In this document: one piece after another, positions 24,651 to 37,583 of the stretch
Layout of the letters: each line of letters starts with the position of its first letter
Position numbering within the stretch: position 1 is the stretch's first letter
Assembly (NCBI GenBank): GCA_964017195.1
Contig: OZ024893.1
Location: forward strand, 52,532,915 to 52,596,914
Source of the DNA: Siderastrea radians
Lineage: Eukaryota > Cnidaria > Anthozoa > Scleractinia > Rhizangiidae
DNA: 64,000 nucleotides
Direction: 5' to 3'
Notes under the pieces: model-generated
What the model was told of the DNA's origin: nothing
What the model saw: only the letters and a program-made list of their open reading frames with translations
Database searches by the model: none
Position numbers and translations under genes: made by a program

Positions 24651-25042
24651 AAGTCAAATTCAATTACACAAGGAGTTACAAAATGAAAGAAAAATTTCTT
24701 TTACTCTGTAAATTTGCTAGGATCGCATCTTAAGGAGCCATCTACGTCAGTTTTTCCAGTGTTATTTCAGATCATCAACGGGACAATTTAAATTTTGTAT
24801 TAGCAAAATTCAATTGGCACACGGTATTCAATGAAACTGTTACTCAAAAGCGTTCACTTAGGACTTCGTCAACATCACAGGAAAGTACTGCACAGTTGCT
24901 CTCATTTGAACGGTCGCAATGAAAGATTTCATCCACAGACTCAAAATTTAGAACCGCCCTGTACCAAGTAATGTACTTCCCAAAAGCTTTGTTGTAGAAT
25001 TTCATCTACTGAATTGAAGGTTAAAACCACTTCAGCATAATT

Positions 25043-25431
25043 AACAATTAGATTATGAGCTCGAGATTTCTATCGCGTGATAGTTGATGAGGCCGAAGGC
25101 CGAATCAACTATCACGCATAGAAATCGAGAGCGAATAATCTAATTGTTTTAGTATAAATCTCGATTAATATTCTACTAAAGTGAAAAGTTTTACATCATT
25201 GCAGTTATTTTGAAGTATAAGACTGTAATAATAATATAATAATAATAATACAATTCTTTATACAGATGACCTATATCACACAAGGTGGTTTTCAATAGGG
25301 CACTGTGCAAATATAATGGGCCTGCCACTCACCTTTTCGCTACTCACTATCTATCACGGAATAGATAGCGAGTAGGGTAGCCAATCAGATTGCAGCATTT
25401 ATGATAGAACGCTAGTAGATTTATACTAAAG
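25043..25431. mobile_element. Compound MITE insertion inside tandem-repeat copy 1
   Basis: Comparison with copies 2 and 3 shows a foreign block of about 390 bases between cttcag and cacaataaa. It holds a hairpin (25043-25150, aacaattagatta...taatctaattgtt, centre ggccgaaggcc). Next comes a segment bounded by ttagtataaatct and agatttatactaa. That segment contains a LINE-tail-like part (ggtggttttcaatagggcactg) and gtagccaatcagat. Confidence 0.7.
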
Positions 25432-25949
25432 CACAATAAATTGCGTCTTAATAACTTTTTGAATGGACACATGGAGATTTCATCCACAGACTCAAAAGTC
25501 AGAACCACTTTGTACTGCATAACGGCAAATTACAATAAGTATCACGGGAAATTACTGCAATATCTTTACTTTGAAGGAGGCTCTTTAATGGTCTATGTTT
25601 AGGATTTCATCCACAGCACGATAAACAGCACCACCAGAATATACTACTTCAGTTCAGTGAAACTAGCTATACGAACTGGAAATGAAAGAAATATTTTTCG
25701 TACTCCGTAAATTTGCTAGGATCAGTTCTTAAAAGGAGTCATCCACGTCAGTTTTTCCAGTGTCAGGTCAGATCATCAACCGTACAATTTGGATTTTATA
25801 TTAGCAAATTTCATTTGGTACACAGTATTCAATGAAACTGTTACTCAATAGATTTCATTTAGAACTTCATTTCTGGACGCCAAAGTTATAACTACCTTTA
25901 TCAACATCACAGGAAAGTACTGCTCAGTAGCTTTCATTTGAGTGGTCAC

Positions 25950-26105
25950 ATCTATAGATTTATAATAATAATAATATTTAACCAGGGAGCCCACTCGCCG
26001 TGGCGGTTTTCAGTGGGGCCCTGCAAATTATAATAAAAATTAAAATTAAAAACTAAGAAAAGGGATAAAAATTGATATTACAATATAAAACTAATTTAAA
26101 ATACT
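25950..26105 (-). mobile_element. LINE 3'-tail insertion inside tandem-repeat copy 2
   Basis: An (ATA)n stretch is followed by ccagggagcccactcg and cggttttcagtggggccc. Read on the minus strand this is a LINE-type 3' end running into a trinucleotide tail. Copy 3 of the tandem repeat lacks it. A related fragment lies at about 25215-25320. Confidence 0.6.
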
Positions 26106-27290
26106 TTAACAATTAGATAGCGCATAATTTAATTTCAACCACAGCCTCAAAAATCAGAACTACCCCGGCTATAAGGCATAATAAACGTCAAGTAACGTAT
26201 ACTTCACAAAAGCTTTTGTTTTAGAATTTCATCCACTGACTTGAAAGTTAAAACCAATTCAGTGTACAGCACAATAAACGGCGTCACAAGAAATTACAGT
26301 GTTGCTTAATAACTTTAATTTGAGTGAACACATGGAGATTCATCCACAGACTAAAAAGTTAGAACCACCTTATACCAGCGTAAATAAATGATATCACGGG
26401 AAATTACAGCAATATCTTTAAATCGCTTGAGGCTCTTGAATGGACTATGTTTGGGATTTAATTTCATCCACAGCACGCCAAACAGCACCACCAGAATATA
26501 CTACTTGATGGCATTCGTACAAAACGATCACTGACTATGATTTCATACACAGACTTGTGGTGAAAAATTTGCTACAAACTGAAAGTGAGAGAAATATTTT
26601 TCGCACTCTGCAAATTTCTCAGTATCTCATCTTAGAAGGAGCCGTCCACGTCAGTTTTTCCAGTGTTAGGTCAGATCATCAACCGTACAATTTGAATTTT
26701 ATATTAGCAAATTTCATTTGGCACACATTCAATGAAAATGAAACTGTTACTCAGTAGATTTCATTAAGGACTTCATTCCCGGACGCCAAAGTTATAACTG
26801 CCTTTATCAACATCACAGGAAAGTACTGCCCAGTAGCTTTCATTTGAATGGTCACATTTAAAGATTTCACCCACAGACTCAAAACTTAGAACCGCCCAAT
26901 ACAACACAATAACAGCACCAAGTAAGGTATTCACCAAAATGTTCTAGAATTTCATCCACTGAAGTAAAAGTTATAACCACTTCAGTTTACAGCACAATAA
27001 ACTGCGTCACAAGAAATTAGTGTTGCAAATAACTTCCATTTGAGTGGTCACACGGATATTCTTCCACAGACTCAAAAGTTAGAACCACCTTGTACTGAAT
27101 AATAAACGGTATCGAGGGCTAGGAAATTACTGCAATATCTTCAATTTGAAAGAGGCTCTTGAATGGTCTATGTTTAGGATTTCATTTCCCAGAAATTACT
27201 ACTTCATAGCATTCGTTTGAACGATCACTGTGGTTTCATCCACAGACTCAAAAGTTAAAACCATGCTAAATGAAAAGAGGTTTGTCTGAA

Positions 27291-28407
27291 AGTGGATTTG
27301 AAAGAATTAACCAAAGACTAGCTTCAAGCGAGTGATTTACACTGAATTTTTTTTTTATTTATTTTTCTGCGGATATGATATAGACTGTCAGTGCCTTCTT
27401 AAAAATGTCAACACAGTCGCCACATGAACTGGTTAATTTCCAGTAGACAAGAGAGCAAAGGCATAACAAAATTATTTTTGAACAACCACAAAATCAGTTC
27501 AGAAATCCATTGAAAAACAATTGTCGGTCATAAATTTTTTTAACTATTATTCGATAGAACGGATATTAATAACGGAAGGAATTTTGAGGAATAGTGTTTG
27601 TGTTCTCTTGTCTTCTTGGGAATTTAGTTTATAAAACCCTGATGTCTGGTTCAGAGGGACTTTGGTACTAAAGGCGATCAATATTGACCAGTTATACAGA
27701 CCACAAAACAAACCAAGTGGCTCATTTTATTATTGCCAAAACGGACAATTCGTCGGCCTTTTTCAGTTTTTTACATAACAGTCGTCGTCGTCTAGTTTCT
27801 CGATTTCAAATTTAGCAAAGTTCACGATTTTGAGAAAAGCCTTAGCAGCTACGAAATTACATTTTTTTGCTACAGTTGTGTTGTTTTGCGTTGCTTGCCG
27901 ATACAATTTCTTATCATCAAAACAAAACAAATTTAAATAGTCATCATTATTTATCCAACAAACCCCAAGATATTGAAACAAAGTAGCAGACGTTTAACTG
28001 TGTCAATGTTCTTGCTTATGGTAGCGATTTAAATTGTCAGAAATTAGTTTCCACTCTACTGTTTATCGCAAAACAAATTCGTAGAAAATAAAGGAAGATG
28101 TATCTTTTGCAGAATTGACCTGCTTGCTGTTGCCATTTAAATTTTTAGAAAAAAAATTCCTAGAAAATCGTACTGATTTTGCAACAAAACAACTGATTGG
28201 TCGGCATGTTTTGCTCCAAAACGCTCATGACATGCAATATCGTGTTCATCTCAATCAGTAGTGTTAATTTTTTGCAATACACTGTTGTGAAAATTGCAGC
28301 TTGATTTTGGAATATCAAAACATCGCTAAAACAGCGTCTTGTGGCTAAATGTTTTTGTAAAAAGCTGGAACACCAAGAACAATTCTGTTTGTGATTGTGA
28401 CCATTTA
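27291..28407. other. Intergenic, no gene recognised
   Basis: AT-rich DNA without repeats or open frames that I can assign. Confidence 0.5.
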
Positions 28408-28572
28408 ATAGCCCTTTTCACAGTTAACTTTTCTCATTTGCATTACAATATATTTGAACGTGGACTTGAGGCAATTTCGGGCAAAAAGTGCAACAGTGCC
28501 CGAAATTGCCTCACATCCACGTTCAAAAACATTGTAATGCAAATGAGAAAAGGTAACCGTGAAAAGGGCTAT
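28408..28572. mobile_element. 165-bp palindromic MITE
   Basis: Left arm atagcccttttcacagttaa and right arm ...ggtaaccgtgaaaagggctat pair along about 75 bases with few mismatches, including catttgcattacaat and aggcaatttcgggca. The loop is under 15 bases, giving a cruciform-capable hairpin. Confidence 0.9.
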
Positions 28573-28941
28573 TTCACGCAACTGAAAACTTGAGAATTGA
28601 TGTAACATTTGTCGAAATCGCAGTTCATTTACCTTTCGAGACACTTCCTCGGTGTCCATCAAATACAAAATGCAAAAAAGCGATTTATCAAGTGTTAACT
28701 GTGGTCTGTATAACCTGCAAAAATGTAAATTTTCAATCGATACAAAGACCCGTGTTTAGGAGCAAGGCTTGAAACACCGAGTTTCTTCCGAGGACCAGAC
28801 ATTGGGTTTTACAAGCTTTTAACGTGTAATTATAGTTACTGCAGTTATTGCTTTGGAGGAAAAGACTTTTCTGCTGGCAATCGTTGTAGCACAGGATAAA
28901 ATATTTTCGATCAAAGTTTCATAGCTAAGTTTAACTAGTAC

Positions 28942-29135
28942 GTAAAGCACCATTACATATTAAATTTCATCAATTGCTCCAAACGTAAGCAAATGTTGGT
29001 AATTTTTGGTTAGAAACAAAGTTGGTAAGGTTACGTAAAGCACCAGAAAGAACATGAGCCAATTACCTACTAAATTTTACCAATTGCTCCAAACGTAAGC
29101 AAATGCTCGTAATTTTTGGTTAGAGACAAAGTTTT
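28942..29135. repeat. Tandem duplication, unit about 95 bp
   Basis: Two direct copies share acgtaaagcacca, caattgctccaaacgtaagc and gtaatttttggttag...acaaagtt. The second carries a short insertion (gaaagaacatgag). Confidence 0.8.
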
Positions 29136-29417
29136 TTTCCGGTGCAACAACAATTTGACCGTCAGAAAAAAAGCATTGTTAGTATAAGCAACATTACAAG
29201 CTATGAACAATCTAAATATGAACGATCGAGAATATAACCACTGTTAACGAGAGACGTTTATGTTGAATTTTGTTTGTAAGTTTAAAAGAAAGCACGTTAT
29301 TCTTGTACCAAAAATTTTTCACCAAAAACAGTTCATAGCTTGCTATGTTGCTTTCAATATCCTCCATGTGTACAACATTTCGTGCAAGAAATCAGTTAAT
29401 CTGTTCGTCTGGGAACA

Positions 29418-29651
29418 TTAAGCAGCCTTCACACGTCAAACTAGTGTTGGCCAACTCGTGTTGGGAAACTCAAATTGGTGTGTGTGAATGATACATCAAC
29501 ATGTTGGCATACTGTTGGCGATAAACAGAACTTGTCTCTTTTTTCGCCAACAGTTTGCCAACAGGTTGTTGTCTAGTTCACACACACACACCAATTTGAG
29601 TTTGCCAACACGAGTTGGCCAACACTAGTTTGACGTGTGAAGGCCGCTTTA
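29418..29651. mobile_element. ~230-bp TIR MITE with GTGTGTG arms
   Basis: Left arm ttaagcagccttcacacgtc and right arm gacgtgtgaaggccgcttta are inverted. Pairing continues through aaactagtgttggccaac and caaattggtgtgtgtg. An internal ttggcatactgttggcg faces cgccaacagtttgccaac. Confidence 0.85.
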
Positions 29652-32600
29652 GACTTAACCAAAATTTGTTCGATTTTGTTGCACGAAATGGTGTACGTTC
29701 TTTTGGCGAGTTTACATTTGTTCAGGATACTCTGAAAGCTTTTTGTGCTAAAAAAACTTCCAAAGGGTGTCCTGTTAGAATTTTTTGCCTAAAATGTTGC
29801 CAGGGAAATCGCTGTGCAAATTTTTTCAAATTTTCCCGCCAAAAGACTTAGTATATTTTGCAAGAAAAATATATTTTGCAAGAAAAATCTTGTAACACCT
29901 TTATATTAGTTAAACGATTTTTACTCAACTAATTAACTTATTGAAAAAGCATTGTAAAGATAAAGAAAGAATAAAGAAGACAATGAAATTGAAACAACTG
30001 TTTGTACTTTTATTGATGTTGACTTCTAATATTTATTAATTACTTAAAGTACAAGACATTGAAAAATTAAAAAAAATACGGCGCCCGTAGTTTTGTCTTT
30101 TGGCGGGAAAATTGCACATTTTCAAACAGATGTTAACAACTTGGAATGCCAATAAAATTTTTAAAAAAACGGCGCATGCGTATTTTGAGCGCCCGTATTT
30201 TTTCTAAGTCTTTTGGCGGGAAAATTGTACACGGTTGAACAGCGGTTACCACGTCATACAGTTGAATGAAATAAATATTCAACGATTACACTTTGTTTTA
30301 AAATATGCTCTTATAGATTGTAGGGAAATAAAATGAACGTGTTTGTGAAATAATTTGCTGAAAAACCTAGACTGGCATGTTTTTGCCAGGTAGCTTGCAT
30401 GCCTTTCTTTTAAAGAGCATTCTCGGAGACCAAAAGAAATGCGGAACAGCACGGTACAACTTGCTTACGACTGCTGCATACATGTTTTAGCACTTTGAGT
30501 ACTGCTTTCCTGAAAGCCTCATGAAAATCGTAGCCGTGCCCGATGCAAAATCAAAACAAATTGTGTTCAACTTTCGCATTCAGCGAGCTGAAGTGCAGCA
30601 TGCTACAGCTGGAAGCAATTGTAGTACCGTGTAAATTTTGCCTTTTTTATTATGATACAATGCAACGCAGATACAGCTAACACGTTTGATGACGTTCAAA
30701 CTTAAAGTATTCGCAACTGAATGGCCTGTTGAAAAATTCTTACTGTAAACTGAGTGAGATAGTCACAATTTTAACTAAAACCATCAAATAGTTTAACTAT
30801 TTAAAACAAAAATTTCCGAAATGCTCAAAAATGCTAAAATGTCAACGCGTAAGCTCCCACACAGGGCTTTGAAAGGGCACGAAGCTTTCAATTAAAACCT
30901 CTAATTTCATTGGACCATGTTACCACGTAGCTCTATAATTGTTTTCAGGGCTAGCGCTATTGGTTGTGTTGATTGTCTACTGGTTGGCAAAGTTTGTGAA
31001 GTATTCCGAGAGTTTCGTGGCGCCCTTTTGAAAGACTTTTGGCATTACTTTAACAGCAAACTATTCCAGAACATAATTTCTTCGATGCTTCATTGCTTGA
31101 CATTCTTTTGCAAACGTTTGCGCCTGTGACGTCATAACGTAACGAAAATGATCCCTTTTTTACTGACATGTCGAAGTCATTGTTAATACTAAAAATGTTA
31201 TGCCTTGACTTTATATCACTAAAATTGAAATCATTAACAGCCTGAATTTGAACTCAAAAGAGATCTAGACAAATAGCAAAAAAAACAAAAAAAAAACAAC
31301 AACAACAATAACTCAAAAATTGGCCTCTCTACCCTGGCTTACAATACGCCGAGATTTCAACTGATGACAGACTTTAGATGGGGTGGAGTATTTTTGAAAA
31401 CCACAAATTGACTTTTTTGGCGTAAAACGTGAAATGGTTGTTTACTTTTTCTTCCTGAAACGTGATTCGCTAGGTGGCCGCGAGCTACGATTTTTCCATT
31501 ATTACTGCTAGTGAATCGAAAAATATATTTTTTTGCGTCGTTAAATGTGATTTTGTGGACACCAAGCAAAAATTCCGATGAAAGATAATGAACTGGAATT
31601 ACTAAACTGAGTACTGTAATGTTCATTTTTTCAATATACTGATTGAAAGCTTAAAATCAAGCCAAATTTCAACCGACAAGTCATTGTTCATTTCGTGATC
31701 TTCACTGAAACTCTGACTTGCGTAATTTGACGCAATTTGAACTGATCACTGCCCAAAGAGCCAAACATTGTTAGTGAAAACTAGCCGGCAAATTGTGTCG
31801 CAGTCTCAATATCTATGATATGTGCACGTATGAAGAAAATCGACAGCAAACGTTGAGCAATTCTTTTCTTTACGCTGTTTCCTTACGAAAGCCTACAGAT
31901 AACAGAAGATTGACTAGTCAAGAACTGAAAAGGACCAAAATTTGATTTCAGAGCAGAGAGATTCATGCCCTGCTCCTTAAAATTGTCTACGTGATATGGA
32001 AGGAATGGTTTTGAATCATGAAGTTCGTTGTATCTGGCGTTGCACTGTACGTACTAAAAAATGAAACTTCTCGCTTTCCTCAGACAAGTGTAGCCGTCTT
32101 GCAGGCATTTATGGTAACCTCTTTGCTGCTCTTCGCAAAGTAAATTATTTTCTCTACCTTTAGCTTTTGTGTACTTTTGATTAAATTCTTTCTTGCTTGA
32201 ATTGATTCTGACATCTGAAGCTTCCTCAACGTGTCCTGCACAAGTAAAAAATATTATGAATAAAATGGAATAACAAAATATTAAGTACACTGTAAAATAC
32301 TTTCACAAAACAATATTTGATATAACATATTAGTGTGACAAAGTACATGTATCAGCTTTCATATGCTCTTTGTCTTCCATTTCGGCTATTAATTTTGACT
32401 TCGGCTATTACGCATGCACCATACTCTTTCTAGATTATTACCCATGAAATGTCAAGAGTTGAATTTGAGTTATGCTATCATCCCAAAAACCCGCAAAAGC
32501 GTATAATTTTTTGTACAAATATCCAAGAAAAAGGTACCAAACTTTGTAGCCCCAACTCCATGTCACAATTTGATGTCACATGTCGCTTGTGATGAATTTG

Positions 32601-32880
32601 ATGTTTTCATGCCAGCCACATTTGAACAGGTTTCTTTGACTACACAAATTTTAACCTTATGTTATATTTTAAATCATATTGACACTCTTCAGCTGGTTTT
32701 GATTATCGTTCTGAGCTAGTATTATTGCTTCCCAAAGGAAATTAATGTAGCGGATCCAAGTTGGGAACTGCCCGAAAACCATGACATAATTTTGAAAGGT
32801 TGTGTGACACTGCCTGCTGATAGTTGTGGACTTCAACATTTTGCACGTTCTATCTCCTGAGTTACATTCGCATAGCTTTT
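29652..32880. other. Intergenic; a few short repeats, no gene
   Basis: A direct repeat of tatattttgcaagaaaaa lies at 29852-29890. A cttttggcgggaaaatt motif at about 30098 and 30211 faces its complement (ttttcccgccaaaagactta) at 29832, suggesting the worn ends of an element spanning about 29830-30240. A (CAA)n patch lies near 31293-31312. No gene recognised. Confidence 0.5.
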
Positions 32881-32889
32881 ATACAGAGG

Positions 32890-35800
32890 AAAAGGGACTT
32901 TTCTACAGAGCTGTCATTAAGTTTTGAGTCACTGTTGCCTTGAACTTCACACCTATAACAAACTTGTTGCTTTTCCTGGAAAAATTAATTACAACAAAAA
33001 GGAGGTCAAGTTCACCGGCAAAAACACACTCAGTCATAAAACACAAAACACACTCAGTCACACTCTGCCATAAAACACACTCAGTCGTAACATTATTTTG
33101 TTACAGGTTACGGCCCTTAATGACAGCCCTGTCCTACATCCGGTTTCCTGTTCCCAAAAGCCAGGTTTGGGTATGAGTAGACACTACACCCACCAAATTA
33201 AACAAAGAAGCAAGATTATAACACTTACATGTAAGACGTCCGCTTCAAAGAGTCTCAGTTCACCTTTTCAACAATGCCATGTTGAATGTGCAGGCCTTTC
33301 TGGTTGGTTTTATCATCCTATTCCTGGCATTTACCTAAAGAGAGGTAGGAATGATGTTATGACATGCTGAGTAAGAACCCTACCTATTTTATTTAAACAA
33401 AAACAACAATCTGGATGGAGATACAACATTAAAGGGAAGTAAGGAATAAGTAACAGCTATCCCAACGTACCAATACGATGTTCTCTTTGTAACGTTTTAC
33501 GCTTTATTGAGTTTAATGAAAATGCTGTAAATGGTAAGTCATATTGAAAGTACAGTTCCAAAGAAATACTACATGTACCATGCATGAATTATGAGCCGCT
33601 TAATATCCAGTGTAAACACAAATGCCAGCAAGGCATTTGCACGCAATTACAATAATAATAACTATCCGCACACTATTCTTGTATTTTATGGTGAGGAGGG
33701 GCTTTCCTACAGGGCTGCCATTAAAGTGTATCTGCCAGAGGAAATTTCACATTTTTAGGTGGAAATGTGCTGAAATTCAAACTTTATACCTTTTCTTGTA
33801 CATGAAATGCTCTTACATGTAGATCATAAACGGAATAAAAATCGAATGATTTTCTTAAAGGGAGTACAAACTATTGGCAGCTTCTGGCGATTTTTTTTTT
33901 CAAGAAACAAAGTCCTGAGAAACTTGAAAGCGTTAGCCTAATGTTTTCAAGACGCAATCCATTTGACTCCGAGCGATCTTCAGCCAGACACGTGTAATTA
34001 CAGTTCCAGAAACCTGGTAGAGTAATTTAAAATGAACCTTAACCAGTAGTTTTGGGTTTCCTCTGATTGCAATATATCTTTCGGTTTTTTGAAGCAATCC
34101 TAAAAATGGGTGACAGAGGCCCTTTAAGTTTTGAGTCACTGTGGCCTTGAACTTCACACCCGTAACAAACTTGTTGCTTTGTTAGCCGTAAATTATACCA
34201 AAAAGATGCCAAGTTCACTCGTAAAATCGAGGTCCTACATGTATCAAACATACTTGTTGTAGGCTAAAATGAATTTCAGGTTGAAATGATTTCATGACAT
34301 CAAGCTAGTTTGTTTTGAACTTTCCTGTGTTTCAGTCTTATGATAATGACTATAAAATGTGTTTCAGGTTATGGCACTTAATGACAGCCCTGTCTTACCC
34401 CCGGGTTCCTGTTCTCAAAAGCTCCGGTCTGGGTTTGAGTAGACACTACACAAACCAAAGTAAACAAATAAGTAAAATTATAACCATTAAGATATCCGCT
34501 TCAAGGAGACTCAACTTACCGTTTCAACGATGCCACGTTGAACGTAAAGGCCTCTCTAGTTGGTTTTCCATCATACCCCTGACATATACCTAAAGAGAAG
34601 TAGGAATGTTGTTATTACATGCTAAGAAAGGTCTCCACCTATTTTTATTAATAAAACAACACCAGCAGTCTGGCTGGAGGTACAACATAAAAGGTATGAA
34701 AGAAATGAGTAATAGGCACCCCATTGCATATTTCAGATGTGTTATTTTTGTATTTTTCTTTTTTTTTTTTTGGCGAAGGTGGGGACTTTCCTACAAAGCT
34801 GTCATTAAGTTTTGAGTCACTGGTGCCTTGAACTTCACACCCATAATAAATTCAAGAATGCCATGTTGAACGTGAAGGCCTTTCTGGTTGGTTGTATCCC
34901 TGACATTTACGTAGAGAGAGTTCGGAATGATGTTATGACATTCTACATGTAAGTAAAGTCTCTACCTATTTAAGTTAAACAACAACAACAACAATCTGGC
35001 TGCATGGAGGGACAACATAAGAGGGAAGAAAGAACTCGGAGTAACCGGCACCGCAACTTAAGATGTTCCATTCTTGTATGTTTAGGCGAGGAAGATGGGA
35101 AACCAAACTAATGGTTTCTGGGACGATTTTAGAGGCCAGAAGTAAAATTCACAAGGCTTTTCTTAGTTCAAATAATTCGATATGTTCCCCAGTGAAAACA
35201 GATTGCTTTAGCAGCTAAAACAATTGTCAGAAATCAACACTCCATGAAACTGCCATGAAACTGGACTCAAAATTGATGCTAATTTTGGGGCAGCCTAACC
35301 AGACCCTTGAAAGCTACATTCCAGACCGGTTCACACTTGCCAATGAAAGGTAAAACGAAAGTGTGTGTGTGGGGGGGGGGGGAGGGGAGGGGGAGGGGGA
35401 GGGGGAGGGGGAGGGGAGTTGAATGACTTCATATATCTTATGGCATCCATAACCCGGAACGTGCTACTCCTGTACTACATGTAAGCCTATGTCACAGTGT
35501 TTTCACAGACCAGTATATTTTTAGACAGGTTTTAGATTATTTAGATTTCTACTTCCCGTGAAAATTTAAGTTTTGGTCTGCTTGAGTCACTGTCCTCCCA
35601 AAATTGAGGCCACCTATCATTCTTTCTGGCTTCTGAAATGACTGATTCATAACAGAGGGCATGATGCAAGCCTCATACATAAATTTTGCAAAGCCTATAA
35701 TTGGCTAGCAAGACTTCTTTGATATAAAAAGGTGTGGGAAGGCCTGCACGACTCCTACTTCACGTCTTTGTAAGCCGCGCCTTAGATCACTCGGTCTTTC

Positions 35801-37500
35801 GACCAATTTAGCTTCTTGTATTTTTGTAGTGGGTTAAGTCTGGAGAATTTTTAAATGGAGACTGAATAGAGCCGTGAAAATTAAGGCGTCGCATTTTAAG
35901 GACTGTTACTGTATAAAGGTCATGTCTGCTATTTGTATGATGGACTCCTACGGCTCTACGCCTGCTTGTAATATTTGACCTTTGAATTCGTCACAAATTC
36001 AATCTAAAAAAACTGGTCTGTGAAAACGCCTTGACATTAATATACATTGTACAGCAGTTGCATGCTCCAGGTAATTATGTGGACTCCTGCCCTGCACAAG
36101 AGCAGTTTTCTATTGAGTTTTGAAAGTAGTGCCGGGTTTGCTTTGGTTGTGCTGTACTGAGCACTGAATGGTTAGAAAAAGACATGCAACATTCATTAAA
36201 AATCCAATTATTAGACATACATGTTTAAAAATCAAAACCAATACTGTGACTTGCTTACATGCGTTTTCCTGCACGTAATGCTAATTAAATACTTGAACGT
36301 ATTTCCTTTGAATTCTGATTGGTTCATTTTCTGTTTTGATCCTGTTCTTATTGGTTAGAATATAAATTTCTTTGGTTTTGGTTTTAAGACACTCATTTGA
36401 AAACTGCTCTAAATACAAGTTGGTAACTCATATTTGATACTGGATAGTCACAGCAATGTAGAATCTTGTCTATAGATAACATTGCATTGTCGGCAGATTA
36501 TGTTGCAAATATTGTCACAGGTATCTAGTTTTACCACAGAGCAGTTTTCAATTGTTTTTACCAATAAAAGGCCACGTTCACCCATAACATCGAGGTCTCA
36601 TCAAACATACTCAGCAGTAACAATAATTGTTACAGGAACCCCTGTTGTGTCCAAATTGGTTTCCTGTTTCCAAAAGCCCAGTTCAGGTATGAGTAGACAC
36701 TACACCCACCAAAATAAACAAAGAAGTAAAATTATAAGTACATAATTGACATATCCACTTAAACAGAAACTCAACTCACTTTTTTAACAATGCCATGTTG
36801 AACCTGAAGTCCTTTCTGGTTGGTTTTCCCATCCTATCCCCGACATTTACCTAAAGAGAGGTACGTGTACATGTAGGAATGATGTTATGCATGCTATGAA
36901 AGGTCTCCACCTATTTTAATTAAACAACAGCAGCAATTTATTTATAACTAACTAACTAACTAGCTAACAACAACAACAACAGCAATAATCAGACTGGAAG
37001 TGCAACATAAAAAGGAAGTAAGGAATGAGTAACAGGACCACAATGTAAGACGTTAATTTTTTTGGTGGTGGTGGGGGGGGGGGGGACCAAACTGATGGTT
37101 TCTGGGACCATTTTAGAGGTCAGGAGCCAAATTCACAAGACTTTCCCAAGTTCAAACGAGGTGATTTTCCCTGTGAAATCAAATTTTTTTTAAGCAGTCA
37201 CTGTTTGAAAGTAGCCACAAAACAATTTTCAGGAATAAAAATTGTCAAGCCATGAAACAGTACTCAATATTAAGTTAATTCTGGGGCAGCTTAACCAGGT
37301 CCTAAAAAGCTACATTGGTTTTCAGACCTAACTGGGTCTTGCTCACACTTGCCAATGAAAGAAAAAATAATCAAAGTGGTGGTGGGGGAGGGGGGGGTGA
37401 GGGGGGTGCATTAAGTTAAGTGTAAGTGACTTCATAAGGTTATGTTATAACCTTATGGCATCCATAACCCAGGGTGTGCAACTTCGATACTATAAGCCTA
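32890..37500. repeat. Cluster of nested direct repeats, at least four copies
   Basis: A module with actttcctacaaagctgtca, ttaagttttgagtcactg and cttgaacttcacacc starts at about 32893, 33701 (partial), 34120 and 34782. A second module recurs at about 33110, 34370, 34850 (partial) and 36650. It holds tgagtagacactacacc, the phrase aatgccatgttgaa, tttctggttggtt and aatgatgttatgacatgc. A third, with accaaact.atggtttctggga, gcagcctaaccag and cacacttgccaatgaaag, recurs at about 35095 and 37085, giving a 2-kb higher-order duplication. No coding frame is conserved between copies. Confidence 0.8.
35362..35418. repeat. G-rich microsatellite (GGGGGA)n
   Basis: A (GT)n start, then a run of G and several gggggag units. 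A second G-rich block occurs at the matching place in the duplicate (about 37381-37409). Confidence 0.9.
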
Positions 37501-37539
37501 AGTCATGGCATTTTTACAGACCGGATCAAGGAGGAGGAG

Positions 37540-37583
37540 GGTGACAATATTACAATTATTAGGATTGTAATATTGTTACCCTC
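37540..37583. repeat. Short perfect hairpin
   Basis: gtgacaatattacaat and attgtaatattgttac flank a 7-base loop. Confidence 0.8.

Larger units (their letters stand above)
24660..27290. repeat. Large degenerate tandem repeat: three unit copies with nested insertions
   Basis: A block containing cagtttttccagtgt, agatcatcaac, ttatattagcaaa, caatgaaactgttactca, aacatcacaggaaagtactg and gaggctct recurs with anchors at about 24748, 25749 and 26652. Within each unit a ~30-base phrase (ttcatccacagactcaaaa...agaaccac) recurs several more times. Copies 1 and 2 are interrupted by insertions (25043-25431 and about 25950-26105). Without these the unit is roughly 0.6-0.75 kb. No long frame is conserved. Confidence 0.8.
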
